This document shows, piece after piece, positions 17,068-25,362 of a DNA stretch of 64,000 nucleotides. The notes under the pieces were generated by a model. That model saw only the letters and a program-made list of their open reading frames with translations. It made no database searches and had not been told where the DNA came from. The position numbers were made by a program, and so were the translations under genes. The DNA lies in the NCBI GenBank assembly GCA_016219875.1, contig JACRJZ010000137.1, positions 37,127 to 101,126 of the forward strand, given 5' to 3'. This DNA is from Verrucomicrobiota bacterium. Lineage in GTDB: Bacteria > Verrucomicrobiota > Verrucomicrobiia > Limisphaerales > JACRJZ01. Positions within the stretch are counted from its first letter, which is position 1. Each line of letters begins with the position of its first letter.

Positions 17068-18387
17068 CTACGGGTAGAGCGCGAGGAACTGGCTGCGGTA
17101 ATCCGCCTCCCGCATCGGCAGGCGCTGACGCAGAGCATCCACGGGCAACGCTCCATGCTGGAAGCGCCGTTTCGGAAACACCGGCATGTCCAGTCCGGTG
17201 ATCGCCTTCACGCCGCGCGCAACGATTTCGCCTTTCAGCGCGTAGAGTTTCTCCACGCTCATGCCGCTGAGTTCGGTGAACGGAATTCCCTCCGCCACTT
17301 CGATCACATTGGGCCGCGTGAAAGGACTGAAACCCGCGAAGCCGCAATGCCGCCCCGGCGCGAACGTGCGCGCGTAGCTCCGGCTCAAGCCGCCGGTGTA
17401 GGTGAGCGAGTGCTTGAATCGCCCAACACCCCAGCCCTCCTGGTAAAGCATGAGGTTGTTGACGACGCTGCGGATGGTCAGTTCCGGGTTCTCTTCGATG
17501 GGATAGTCCTTGAGGTTCTCGTCGCCGCCGTCGCCGTCGATGAGGTGCTTCCACTCCGGGTAGCGGGCGCGGATGCCGCGGCACAGCGCCAGCCCCATCG
17601 ACGCGGCTTCAATGTCGAGCGGCTTGTAGTCCTCGACCACGCGGATGGTTTCCGCCACGTCCAGGCTGGACAGATCGGCCTCAATGGGTTCGAGGAACAG
17701 ACCGAGTCCGAGCTTCGCCAGAAAGGTGCGGGCCTGTTCCAAGTCCGGGCCGTCGCCGAAGCTGAGCGTGAAAGCCTTGAGCCGCGACGGGTTCAGTCCC
17801 AGCTTTCGCATCACTGAGTAAGTGGTGAGGAACACGGCACCGCTGTCGATGCCGCCAGAGAAGCACACGCCCACCGGCTCGCGCTCGGGCACGGCGCGCA
17901 GCCACTTGGCGATCTCGTCCGCCAGCGCGCCGAGGTAGGCGCGGCCGATTTCATCGAGGTCGGCGGGGAACTTGTTCCGCTTGGGAGTGAAAAACCGCGT
18001 GTAGTTCGGCGCGGGATCAGGACAGCCGATAAGTTGCAGCTCCACGATGTGGTGCGCCGGCACCATGCGCGTGTAGCTGGGATGGAATTGGGCGGCCAGC
18101 CCTTCGGACTTGAGCCAGCCGTGAATGGCGTCGATGCGCTCCGCGACGACCAGCGCCGGGCCGGCTTCGCGTTTGGCCAGGAAGTAGCGCATGGGCCAGT
18201 CCATCGAGCGCGCCAGGCGGACGGTTTTGCCGTCGCGCGCGATGAGGGCGAAGGAACCATCGATCTCGCGCACGGCTTCCGGCGATCCGGCCAGCACGCG
18301 ACGACGGGCTTCTTCGAGGCTCATGTTCAGGACGGAGTTCAGGGCGGGATCGAGAAGATCGACCAGTTGTTCAACGTATTGGTCCAT
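17068..18387 (-). CDS. Asparagine-synthetase-like ATP-PPase without glutaminase cysteine
   Basis: Predicted adenylating amidotransferase-type enzyme of 439 residues, cytoplasmic. The N-terminal domain (EIDGSFALIARDGKTVRLAR) resembles the Ntn fold of class II amidotransferases but begins MDQYVEQ, with no Cys2, so glutamine hydrolysis is not expected. The synthetase domain has the PP-loop SGGIDSG at 177-183 and further sites in DGDGGDENLKD. The product could be an amide, lactam or another ATP-activated acid. An ATG at 18387 is chosen because the open frame further upstream runs into a repeat. The radical SAM gene follows after 6 bp, so they likely form one modification pathway. Confidence 0.82.
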   Translation of the reverse strand: MDQYVEQLVDLLDPALNSVLNMSLEEARRRVLAGSPEAVREIDGSFALIARDGKTVRLARSMDWPMRYFLAKREAGPALVVAERIDAIHGWLKSEGLAAQFHPSYTRMVPAHHIVELQLIGCPDPAPNYTRFFTPKRNKFPADLDEIGRAYLGALADEIAKWLRAVPEREPVGVCFSGGIDSGAVFLTTYSVMRKLGLNPSRLKAFTLSFGDGPDLEQARTFLAKLGLGLFLEPIEADLSSLDVAETIRVVEDYKPLDIEAASMGLALCRGIRARYPEWKHLIDGDGGDENLKDYPIEENPELTIRSVVNNLMLYQEGWGVGRFKHSLTYTGGLSRSYARTFAPGRHCGFAGFSPFTRPNVIEVAEGIPFTELSGMSVEKLYALKGEIVARGVKAITGLDMPVFPKRRFQHGALPVDALRQRLPMREADYRSQFLALYP

Positions 18388-18460
18388 AATGCTGTGATTC
18401 AGTTTGGTTGCCGCGGAGGCTAGGAAGAAGCGGGGAACTTGCCAAGCAACTTCGCTGCAA

Positions 18461-18656
18461 GGCTGCATCAAACTCGGTTCGGGAGCACTCGTAGCGCAGA
18501 CTTTCCAGTCTGCCGTATCGCCGGTTTTCCAACCGGCGAGCGTTGGAAGAGGCAAGTCGGCTGGAAGTTTCACGGCCTTGCCGACTGCAAGTCGGCGCTA
18601 CGGCAGGTTGGAAAACCTGCGCTACCCGGTGCGCCGGGCGAAAGCTTGATGCAGCC
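18461..18656. repeat. Repeat family B, copy 1 (MITE-like)
   Basis: A 196-bp element bounded by the perfect 11-bp inverted repeat GGCTGCATCAA/TTGATGCAGCC. Inside are further palindromes: GTAGCGCAGACTTTCCAGTC and CGCCGGTTTTCCAACCGGCG. It is nearly identical to the copy at 21781-21975. No coding capacity. It occupies the gap between the FAH gene and the asparagine-synthetase-like gene. Confidence 0.85.
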
Positions 18657-18665
18657 TTGACTTCG

Positions 18666-19550
18666 CTAGACTTCCTCGACCCGGTTCTCCAGCACGCCGA
18701 GGCCACTGATCTCGATGCGCACCAAGTCGCCGGGTCGGAGCGTGAAGTCGTTGCCCGGAACGATGCCCGTGCCGGTGAGCAACACGGCTCCGTGCGGAAA
18801 GCTCTGGCTGCGGAACAAGTGTTCCACCAGTTCGGCGAACGGGCGCTTGATGTTGGCCACGCTCGTCTGGCCGTCGAACACGGCCGCGCCGTCGCGGGAA
18901 ATCCGCATGGCCACGCTCCATGTCCGCGTCTCGGCCTCGCTCACGCCGACGCGGATGAACGGCCCCAGCGCACACGAGCGGCGGTAAATCTTGGCCTGCG
19001 GCAGATAGAGCAGGTTCTCGCCTTCGATGTCGCGCGAACTCATATCGTTGCCGATGGTGTAGCCGGCGATCTGGCCGCGGGAGTTGAGGACCAGCGCCAG
19101 CTCCGGCTCCGGCACGTTCCACTTCGAGTCCCGCCGGATGCCGACCGTGTCCCCTGCCCCGACGACTTTTTCCGGCATCGCCTTGAAGAAGAGTTCCGGG
19201 CGCGGCGCGGCATACACGCGGCCGTAGGCCGTGGCGCTGAAATCGGATTCCTCCATGCGGGCGGCCTTGCTGCGCAAGTAGGTCACGCCCGCCGCCCAGA
19301 CTTCCTGGCGCTCGACGGGCGGGAGCAGGCGAACTTGGTCCAGTCGATAGCTGGGCAAGTTCCCGATCGGAAGGCTGGAGAGCCGCGCCACGCAGTCCTC
19401 GACCTCGAACAGCGGAGCGAGTTGGTCAACGCCGGCGGCACTCAGGTCGCAAACCTGGCCGTCGTCCAGCAAGCGACCGAGGCGGGCTGGCGACGAAGCA
19501 ATTTGGAAACGGCAGAGTCTCACGTGGTCGTGGGGCGGTTCCTTTTCCAT
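18666..19550 (-). CDS. Fumarylacetoacetate hydrolase family protein, likely sugar-acid dehydratase
   Basis: Cytoplasmic enzyme of 294 residues with the FAH-like beta roll. EPELALVL supplies the acidic metal ligands, followed by GYTIGNDMSSRDIEGEN and LYLPQAKIYRRSCALGPFI. This last pattern is characteristic of the branch including 2-keto-3-deoxy-arabinonate/xylonate dehydratases (KdaD/XylX type), as opposed to true fumarylacetoacetases. The ATG at 19550 overlaps the stop of the small upstream gene (TGATG); a GTG at 19553 is the alternative. With the aldehyde dehydrogenase two genes upstream it would give the last two steps of oxidative pentose degradation to 2-oxoglutarate. That pathway assignment is inference. 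Confidence 0.82.
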   Translation of the reverse strand: MEKEPPHDHVRLCRFQIASSPARLGRLLDDGQVCDLSAAGVDQLAPLFEVEDCVARLSSLPIGNLPSYRLDQVRLLPPVERQEVWAAGVTYLRSKAARMEESDFSATAYGRVYAAPRPELFFKAMPEKVVGAGDTVGIRRDSKWNVPEPELALVLNSRGQIAGYTIGNDMSSRDIEGENLLYLPQAKIYRRSCALGPFIRVGVSEAETRTWSVAMRISRDGAAVFDGQTSVANIKRPFAELVEHLFRSQSFPHGAVLLTGTGIVPGNDFTLRPGDLVRIEISGLGVLENRVEEV

Positions 19551-19753
19551 CACGGGTGCCTCGCCGGTTGAAGACGTTGTCGCAGCAGCCGCTCGACCTC
19601 CGCCGCGTCCGCCTCCGGATGCCGGTCGCGGATGCCTTCGCGCGCCATCTCGCAGGCCAGTTCGTGCAAGCCCAGCGCAATGGCCAGCCGCTGCTCGCCG
19701 GTCATGCGGCGGTAGCCTTCGATCTGCTGCCGGGTGGCGGCGTCCGGTGTCAT
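19550..19753 (-). CDS. Small conserved-looking helical protein
   Basis: Unrecognised 67-residue protein starting at ATG 19753 (MTPDAATRQQIEGYRRMTGE). It is predicted to be all helical and ends with REGIRDRHPEADAAEVERLL, a pattern shared by small proteins in verrucomicrobial and cyanobacterial genomes that often sit beside toxin-like or metabolic genes. Its stop overlaps the FAH start (TGATG), which argues that it is translated. A family A repeat separates it from the aldehyde dehydrogenase. Function unknown. Confidence 0.6.
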   Translation of the reverse strand: MTPDAATRQQIEGYRRMTGEQRLAIALGLHELACEMAREGIRDRHPEADAAEVERLLRQRLQPARHP

Positions 19754-19798
19754 GGGAGACGCATACTCAATTCGCAGCCCCGCTGCAAGGTGTCTCAC

Positions 19799-19899
19799 GA
19801 GGCGATTTCAAAACCCCGTAGCAGCCGACGTGAGGAGGCTCAAACTTCAAGGGAAACAGAGCCTCCTCACGTCGGCTGCTACGGTTTTGAAAGAGGCTC
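19799..19899. repeat. Palindromic repeat family A
   Basis: Complete copy: outer arm GAGGCGATTTCAAAAC, then GTAGCAGCCGACGTGAGGAG, a short loop (CAAACTTCAAGGGAAACAGA), the right arm CCTCCTCACGTCGGCTGC and GTTTTGAAAGAGGCTC. It abuts the aldehyde dehydrogenase stop codon and can fold into one long hairpin, so it may also act as a terminator. Confidence 0.88.
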
Positions 19900-21357
19900 T
19901 CACGCCGAGTAATCCAGATAGACCGTCTTGAGCTTGCTGTAAAACTCGATGGCCCCCGCGCCCTGTTCTTTGAAGGAGTCGGTGCTGGATTTCTTCACCC
20001 CACCAAACGGCGCCTGCAGGGCTAGGCCGGTACTGATCTGGTTGATCTTCACCACGCCGGCCTCGATGCGCTCGGCGTAGAGCATGGCTTTCTTGAGATC
20101 GCGGGTGACAAGGCTCGCGCTGAGGCCGACTTCAAGGCCGTTGGCGACGGCGATGGCTTCGTCGAAGCTCTCCACCGCCAGCACGGCGACCACGGGGCCA
20201 AACACTTCCTCGCACGCGAGGCGCATCGCCGGCTTCACGTCGGCGAGCACAGTGGGCTGCATGAACCAGCCGTGGGCCAGGTCGCCGTCCGTGAGGCGCT
20301 GGCCCCCGCAGAGCAGTTTCGCACCGTCCTTCACCGCGCCGTCGATGTAGGCCAGGTTGCCTTCGAGTTGCTGGCGGCTCACCGCTGGCCCCATGTCGAT
20401 GCCAGCGGCGAGGCCGTTGCCGACTTTGAGCGCACGCGTTTTGGCGACGAGTTTGTCGAGGAACGGTTCCAGCACGCGGTGTTCGACGATCACGCGGCTC
20501 GTTGCAGTGCAAGCCTGCCCGGTGAGGCCAAAGCCGGCCTTCACCACCAGCGTCGCTGCGAGATCGAGGTCTGCGTCGGTCAGCACAATCGTCGGGTTCT
20601 TGCCGCCCATCTCCATTTGCGCGCGGGCCATGCGCGGAGCGAGCTGCTGATAGATCGCGCTGCCGACCGCGTACGACCCGGTGAAACTCAGCGCGGCCAC
20701 GGCTGGATGGCTCGCCAGTTCCGCGCCCACGGAACGGCCTTCGCCGGTGACGACGCTAAGCACGCCTTTGGGCAAGCCGGCTTCCGCCAGCGCGCGCGCG
20801 AGTTCGAGCGTCATCGCCGGCGCCTGGCTGGCGGGTTTGATGACGACGGCGTTGCCCGACACCAGGGCGGGCGCGAGTTTCCAGGCCGGGATGGCGATGG
20901 GGAAGTTCCACGGCGTGATGAGCGCGACCACGCCCAGCGGCTCGCGGCGTGTGAAGAGCAAGTTGCCCGGCAGATCGTGCGGGATCGTCTGGCCGCCGAG
21001 GGTGTAGCTCAGTCCGCCGAAGAAACGGAAGATGTCGATGGCCCGTTGGACTTCGCCCGAGGACTCGACCAGCGTTTTGCCTTCTTCGCGGGTGAGGAGT
21101 TCGGCCAACTCGGCTTTGCGGCTTTCGAGAAGTTGCGAGGCTTTGCTCAGAATGCGACCGCGGGCCACGGCCGTCGTTGCGGCCCAGCCGGCCGCGGCTC
21201 CCTTCGCGGCGGCGATGGCGCCGGTGGCGTCAGCCTGTTCGCCACGCACGTACTGGGCGACGACTTCGCGCGAGTCAGCCGGGTTCGTGGTCTGAAACGT
21301 TTGGCCGGATTTCGCGGCGATCCATTCGCCGGCAATGAAGTTCTGGTAGGTGTGCAT
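19900..21357 (-). CDS. NAD(P)-dependent aldehyde dehydrogenase, semialdehyde type
   Basis: Oxidises an aldehyde to the acid in the cytoplasm. The 485 residues have the full ALDH set: PWNFPIAIPAWKLAPAL at 149-165, FTGS at 225-228, general base E249 (MEMGGKNP) and nucleophile C283 (GQACTATSR). ATG 21357 gives the expected N-terminus (MHTYQNFIAGEW). Overall it looks like 2-oxoglutarate-semialdehyde or succinate-semialdehyde dehydrogenases. With the FAH-family gene downstream, 2-oxoglutarate semialdehyde is the favoured substrate by inference. It follows the DUF971 gene by 34 bp. Confidence 0.9.
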   Translation of the reverse strand: MHTYQNFIAGEWIAAKSGQTFQTTNPADSREVVAQYVRGEQADATGAIAAAKGAAAGWAATTAVARGRILSKASQLLESRKAELAELLTREEGKTLVESSGEVQRAIDIFRFFGGLSYTLGGQTIPHDLPGNLLFTRREPLGVVALITPWNFPIAIPAWKLAPALVSGNAVVIKPASQAPAMTLELARALAEAGLPKGVLSVVTGEGRSVGAELASHPAVAALSFTGSYAVGSAIYQQLAPRMARAQMEMGGKNPTIVLTDADLDLAATLVVKAGFGLTGQACTATSRVIVEHRVLEPFLDKLVAKTRALKVGNGLAAGIDMGPAVSRQQLEGNLAYIDGAVKDGAKLLCGGQRLTDGDLAHGWFMQPTVLADVKPAMRLACEEVFGPVVAVLAVESFDEAIAVANGLEVGLSASLVTRDLKKAMLYAERIEAGVVKINQISTGLALQAPFGGVKKSSTDSFKEQGAGAIEFYSKLKTVYLDYSA

Positions 21358-21391
21358 AGTGAGATTCCGTCGGGACCGTTTGCCGGGCGTG

Positions 21392-21700
21392 CTATTTCTC
21401 CGCCGCACCGGCCACGCGCTTCAAATACTCGAAGGCGTAGAGGCCGGAATTGTGGCCATCGCCCCACACGGGCTGGACCGCGTAGGTTCCGACCGGAACG
21501 ATCCGGAGCAGTTGAAACGAGGGTGGGCCGAGCGGGCGGTCGGGGCCTTTGTGGAGTTGGCCCATGATGTCAACCTCGCCCCGGCAGCCGGCGCAGGGGC
21601 AGGCGCGGCGCAGCTTCTCCAGCGGGATGAAGCTTTCGCCGCCGTCGTCCCATTTGATGGCCAGTTCGCCACCGATCACGTCAAGGTTCGTCGGATGCAT
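21392..21700 (-). CDS. DUF971 protein (gamma-butyrobetaine hydroxylase N-terminal-like)
   Basis: Stand-alone DUF971 domain of 102 residues: ELAIKWDDG, then LRRACPCAGCRGE, whose Cys cluster probably binds zinc or iron-sulfur, then YAVQPVWGDGHNSGLYAFEYL. Related domains form the N-terminus of gamma-butyrobetaine dioxygenase; some stand-alone versions are linked to iron-sulfur assembly. It is the first gene of the DUF971/aldehyde dehydrogenase/small protein/FAH run. Its role there is unclear. Confidence 0.85.
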   Translation of the reverse strand: MHPTNLDVIGGELAIKWDDGGESFIPLEKLRRACPCAGCRGEVDIMGQLHKGPDRPLGPPSFQLLRIVPVGTYAVQPVWGDGHNSGLYAFEYLKRVAGAAEK

Positions 21701-21780
21701 GTTTGAATCGTGCGCGGAAGAAACTCGGCGAATCGCTGCGGAAAAGCGATCTCAGAAACGCGCCGCCACTCCGGCCACAG

Positions 21781-21975
21781 GGTTGCATCAAGCTCGGTTC
21801 AGGAACACTCGTAGCGCAGACTTTCCAGTCTGCCGTATCGCCGGTTTTCCAACCGGCGAGCGTTGGAAAAGGCCAGCCGGCTGGAAGGTTCACGGCCTGG
21901 CCGACTGCAAGTCGGCGCTACGGCAGGTTGAAAACCTGCGCTACCCGATGCGCCGGGCGGGAGCTTGATGCAGCC
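21781..21975. repeat. Repeat family B, copy 2 (MITE-like)
   Basis: 195-bp element nearly identical to 18461-18656 and in the same orientation. The terminal inverted repeat is GGTTGCATCAA/TTGATGCAGCC with one mismatch. With flanking sequence it fills the 440-bp gap 21701-22141. The rest of the gap holds a small hairpin (GGCAACCGACTCGGTTGCC near 22047) and no gene I can support. Confidence 0.85.
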
Positions 21976-22141
21976 CTGCTCCGGCTATGCCTGCTTCGAC
22001 ACCGTCGCAAAGTATTGGGGCAGCCGACCCGCCTGCCGAAGTCACGGCAACCGACTCGGTTGCCCGGCGGCACGACGGGCGAGTCGCCCGCTCGACTATC
22101 ACAGGCGAGGTCGACTGCGCCACTACGCCGGCCGCCTTGCC

Positions 22142-22411
22142 TCATCGCCCAAACCACATCCACAGCCCGGCCAAGACCAGCCCCAGGGCCGTCAGCCACC
22201 ACAGCCAAGAGATGCCCCGGGGCCGCACGTCCCGTCCGCCAAATTCCCGCTTCACAAAATCGTCGTAGTCGAAGCCTTCCTCCGGCAAACCCAATCCGCC
22301 GGCGTAGGCTTCATCCGACCAGCCGGTCTTCTCGTCGGAGCCGCACGCCGGACAGCAGCGGGCGCGGGGCGGCACCTCGGCGCCGCAGTTGGGGCAGGTC
22401 GAAGGGGCCAT
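22142..22411 (-). CDS. Zinc-ribbon protein with C-terminal membrane helix
   Basis: 89-residue protein from ATG 22411. Two Cys-x2-Cys knuckles (CPNCG at 6-10 and CCPACG at 19-24) form a zinc ribbon. A short acidic linker follows, then one C-terminal TM helix (WLWWLTALGLVLAGLWMWF), which suggests a tail-anchored cytoplasmic-face protein. It follows the acetyltransferase gene on the same strand. Function unknown. Confidence 0.72.
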   Translation of the reverse strand: MAPSTCPNCGAEVPPRARCCPACGSDEKTGWSDEAYAGGLGLPEEGFDYDDFVKREFGGRDVRPRGISWLWWLTALGLVLAGLWMWFGR

Positions 22412-22464
22412 GCGTGTGCGAGTGAACAGACTCCGGCGCGGTTTCACCATCGAGTCGCCGCCGC

Positions 22465-23043
22465 TCAGCCCGCGCTGGCGTACTCCTCGTCGGTCTTGAG
22501 ATCGACGCCCATGAGCACGTAGTCGTGCGTGACGGCCTGCATGTCCTTCACATAATCCGGCACACGGACAATCTGCCGAAAGCCCATCAGACCAAACATC
22601 TTCATCGCCGCCTCCTGGTCGCCGAGGAACTCCGCCTCCATTTTCTCCAAGCCAATCCCGCGGGCGATCTCCATGAGGTCCTGGACCATCGCGCGCGCCA
22701 AGCCGCGCCCGCGGAACTGCGGATGGATGAGCACGCTGATGCGGCCGATGTGGCGTTTCCAGCCGCCGAGCGATTGGTGCAGCGAGCAATCGCCGATGAT
22801 CTTCTTGTCCTTGATGGCGAGCAACGGAAGGATGCGGCCGAGGTCGATCTTCTTGCACCAATTGCGGATGACTTTCGGGTCGGAGACGCGGTGCTTGATG
22901 AAGAGCTTCTCCCGCTCCGGAATGGCCTGGAAGAATTCATGGAAGGCCTTCTCATCGGTGTCCTCAAGCGGTCGGAGGAGGCACGCCAGGCCGGACTTCA
23001 AGCTGAGTTTTCTCGGATACTCTTGGAGGACTTCTTCGATCAT
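22465..23043 (-). CDS. GNAT-family N-acetyltransferase
   Basis: Acyl-CoA-dependent acetyltransferase of 192 residues, cytoplasmic. The acetyl-CoA loop is visible as ISVLIHPQFRGRGLARAMV (about 102-120; R/Q-x2-G-x-G/A). The following helices and FGLMGFRQIVRVPDY complete the fold. The substrate is unknown. It stands between methylenetetrahydrofolate reductase and the zinc-ribbon gene, all on the minus strand, with about 70 bp on the upstream side. Confidence 0.85.
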   Translation of the reverse strand: MIEEVLQEYPRKLSLKSGLACLLRPLEDTDEKAFHEFFQAIPEREKLFIKHRVSDPKVIRNWCKKIDLGRILPLLAIKDKKIIGDCSLHQSLGGWKRHIGRISVLIHPQFRGRGLARAMVQDLMEIARGIGLEKMEAEFLGDQEAAMKMFGLMGFRQIVRVPDYVKDMQAVTHDYVLMGVDLKTDEEYASAG

Positions 23044-23112
23044 AGAATGAATCTGTTACGATGTTGCGAGAGCTTAGGCCACAGTCCCGCCGACGACAAG
23101 CGGCAAAACCGG

Positions 23113-24009
23113 TCAGGCGCTCTTCAGACCCAGCCGGTCCAGAATGCGCAGCGTGGAGTGGGCCTTGTTGAGCGTGTAGAAGTGCAGTCCGGGCACGCCT
23201 TGTCGAAGCAACTCCTCACATTGCTTCGCGGCGTAGTCGATCCCAAACTCCGTCGCGGCTGCGTCGTCGTCGCCCAGGTCATCCAGTTGGACGAGCAGGG
23301 AGATGGGGAGGCGCGAGCCGCAGAGTTGCGTGAACTTCCGCACCTGCTTGCCTGAAAGGATCGGCAGGATGCCGGGAACGATCGGCACGGTCACGCCCAA
23401 GCGGGCGGTCAGGTAGTCGCGGAACTCGAAAAAGTCCCGGTTGTCGAAGAACAGTTGCGTGACCACGAAGTCGGCGCCGCCGTCGATCTTGGCCTTGAGC
23501 CGCTTCCAGTCCACGATGGCGCCCTCTTTGCACGCGACGTGGCCTTCGGGAAAACCCGCCACGCCGATGCTGAAGCCGCCCATCCGGCGAATCAGTTCGA
23601 CAAGCTGGAACGCGAACTCGAATCCGCCTTCGACCTTCTTGAACTCGGAACTGCCGTCGGGCGGATCACCGCGCAACGCGAGGAGGTTCTTGATGCCGAG
23701 AGCGCGGGCCTGGGCCACGATCTCTTCAATCTGCGGGCGGGTGGAGCCGACGCAGGTGAGGTGGGCCATCGTGGTGACCCCGTGCTGGCGTTGCAGGGCA
23801 TCGACCATCGAGAACGTCTTCTCGCGCGTGCTGCCGCCGGCCCCGTAAGTCACCGAGCAATAGTCCGGCTTGAACTGGCACAAGGCGGGCACAGTTTTCT
23901 CCCTCAGCGCCCGGTCGCCCTCCGGCGTCTTCGGCGTGAAGAACTCGTAGGAAATCGCGGGGCGACCTGCCGCGCGACACTCAGCATAGATGTCTCGGAT
24001 GAACCGCAT
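23113..24009 (-). CDS. metF: Methylenetetrahydrofolate reductase
   Basis: Reduces 5,10-methylene-THF to 5-methyl-THF for methionine synthesis, using FAD, in the cytoplasm. The 298 residues match the usual bacterial MetF length: SYEFFTPKTPEGDRAL at the N-terminus with the catalytic glutamate, MAHLTCVGSTRPQI, NLLALRGDPP, then VTQLFFDN and VPIVPGILPILS. ATG 24009 is chosen over the longer open frame upstream, which is a translated family A repeat plus antisense sequence of the next gene. It is divergent from the oxidoreductase at 24251, with the repeat between them. Confidence 0.95.
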   Translation of the reverse strand: MRFIRDIYAECRAAGRPAISYEFFTPKTPEGDRALREKTVPALCQFKPDYCSVTYGAGGSTREKTFSMVDALQRQHGVTTMAHLTCVGSTRPQIEEIVAQARALGIKNLLALRGDPPDGSSEFKKVEGGFEFAFQLVELIRRMGGFSIGVAGFPEGHVACKEGAIVDWKRLKAKIDGGADFVVTQLFFDNRDFFEFRDYLTARLGVTVPIVPGILPILSGKQVRKFTQLCGSRLPISLLVQLDDLGDDDAAATEFGIDYAAKQCEELLRQGVPGLHFYTLNKAHSTLRILDRLGLKSA

Positions 24010-24053
24010 GGGCGGGGAATATTGGCGCGGGCCGGCCAAAGCGCAAGCCGGCA

Positions 24054-24174
24054 GAGCCTCTTTCAAAACTGTAGCAGCCGACGTGAGGAGGCTCCATTTC
24101 CAATCTGCAATCTGCAATCTGCATTCCGCAATCAGAGTGAGCCTCCTCACGTCGGCTGCTACAGTTTTGAAATC
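24054..24174. repeat. Palindromic repeat family A
   Basis: Full copy in the divergent metF/oxidoreductase intergenic region: GAGCCTCTTTCAAAAC, left arm, a loop with CAATCTGCAATCTGCAATC and ATTCCGCAATCAGAGTGA, right arm, GTTTTGAAATC. Its position between two promoters means that it could affect both genes. Confidence 0.88.
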
Positions 24175-24250
24175 CCTTCGGCAGGGAAAGCCGCCTTTTG
24201 CTTTGACAACGCCCGCGGAACGCTGTGCCATGGCGCCAGCAACCATTCCC

Positions 24251-25279
24251 ATGACCATGAAACGATACAACGTCGGGATCATCGGATACGGCGCGGCAGC
24301 CGCGTCACACATCGCGGCCATCAACGCCACCTCGCTGGCGCACGTCACTTCCGTCTGTTCCTCGCGGAAACTGGAGCCGGCCACCCTGGCCAGCCGGCAT
24401 GGCTGCCACCTCAACTGCTTCCAGGACATCGCGGACTTTCTGTCGCAGCCGGAGTTGCACGCGGTGTCGATTTGCAGTCTCCCGCAACTGCACGCGTGCC
24501 ACGCCGTCGCGGCTGCCCAGGCCGGCAAGCACCTCATCCTGGAGCAGCCCATCGCGCTGAACCATGAAGATTGCCAAGCCGTCCGCGACGCCGTGACGGC
24601 GAGCAACCTGAAAACCTGCGTCGGCTTCCGGTATCGGTTTTCCAACCAGCTCCGCGCCATCAAGGCCTTCCTCGACCGCGGATTGCTGGGCCGGATTCAC
24701 TACGGTGAAGTCGATTACTACCGCGGCCTGGGGCCGTGGTTCCGGCAGTACCAATGGCTGCAGAAGAAGGAATCCGGCGGCACCAGCCTGCTCGCTGCCG
24801 GCTGCCATGCGCTGGACGCTCTGCTCTTTTTCATGGGGCCGGACGTGCAGTCGGCCAGTTGCTACACCACGCACTCGCTGAACCGCGATTTCGCCCGCTT
24901 CGAGTATCCGACCTCCAGCGTCACCATCCTCAAGTTCCGCGATGGCCGTGTGGGCAAAGTCGGCTCGGTGCTCGATGCCCAACAGCCGTTTTACTTCCGG
25001 GTCCACCTGATTGGCAGCGAAGGAACGATCCTCGACAACAAGTTTTACTCGACGCAACTCGGCGCGCTGGACAAGGCCCAGTGGAGCGAGTTCGCCGTGA
25101 AGCTGGCGGAGGAGGATGCGCCGGAATCGTCGTACCAACGACAGTTCGAGACGTTCTTTGACGCGCTCAGCCGCGGCGAAGACATGCCGCTGACCAGCCT
25201 CAAGGACGCCTTGCTCACGCATGAGATCGTCTTCGCGGCGGAACGTTCGGCGCAGCGGCATGAACACGGGGCCAAATGA
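24251..25279 (+). CDS. Gfo/Idh/MocA family oxidoreductase
   Basis: Cytoplasmic NAD(P)-dependent dehydrogenase family member of 342 residues with no export signal. Rossmann motif GIIGYGAAAASH near the N-terminus; GKHLILEQPIALN replaces the usual EKP with EQP, so the catalytic lysine is a glutamine here and dehydrogenase activity is uncertain. AGCHALDALLFFMG matches the GxHxxD region. The start at 24251 (or ATG 24257) fits the Rossmann strand; earlier in-frame starts lie in the repeat side. It is followed by a PIG-L deacetylase and a NagB-like protein, suggesting amino-sugar handling. Confidence 0.86.
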   Translation: MTMKRYNVGIIGYGAAAASHIAAINATSLAHVTSVCSSRKLEPATLASRHGCHLNCFQDIADFLSQPELHAVSICSLPQLHACHAVAAAQAGKHLILEQPIALNHEDCQAVRDAVTASNLKTCVGFRYRFSNQLRAIKAFLDRGLLGRIHYGEVDYYRGLGPWFRQYQWLQKKESGGTSLLAAGCHALDALLFFMGPDVQSASCYTTHSLNRDFARFEYPTSSVTILKFRDGRVGKVGSVLDAQQPFYFRVHLIGSEGTILDNKFYSTQLGALDKAQWSEFAVKLAEEDAPESSYQRQFETFFDALSRGEDMPLTSLKDALLTHEIVFAAERSAQRHEHGAK

Positions 25280-25362
25280 TTTCCAGCCACGGCCAGCGGG
25301 AAGAGAAAACGAACCTCTGTGTGCACTTCAGCGCAACCGTGGCCGGAAACACCTGATCGCTT

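Noticed and set aside
18388..18573. N-terminal extension of the asparagine-synthetase-like gene
   Set aside because: The residues are a translated family B repeat; the ATG at 18387 fits the domain start.
24010..24663. N-terminal extension of metF
   Set aside because: The open frame runs through a family A repeat and the antisense of the next gene; the family start is at 24009.
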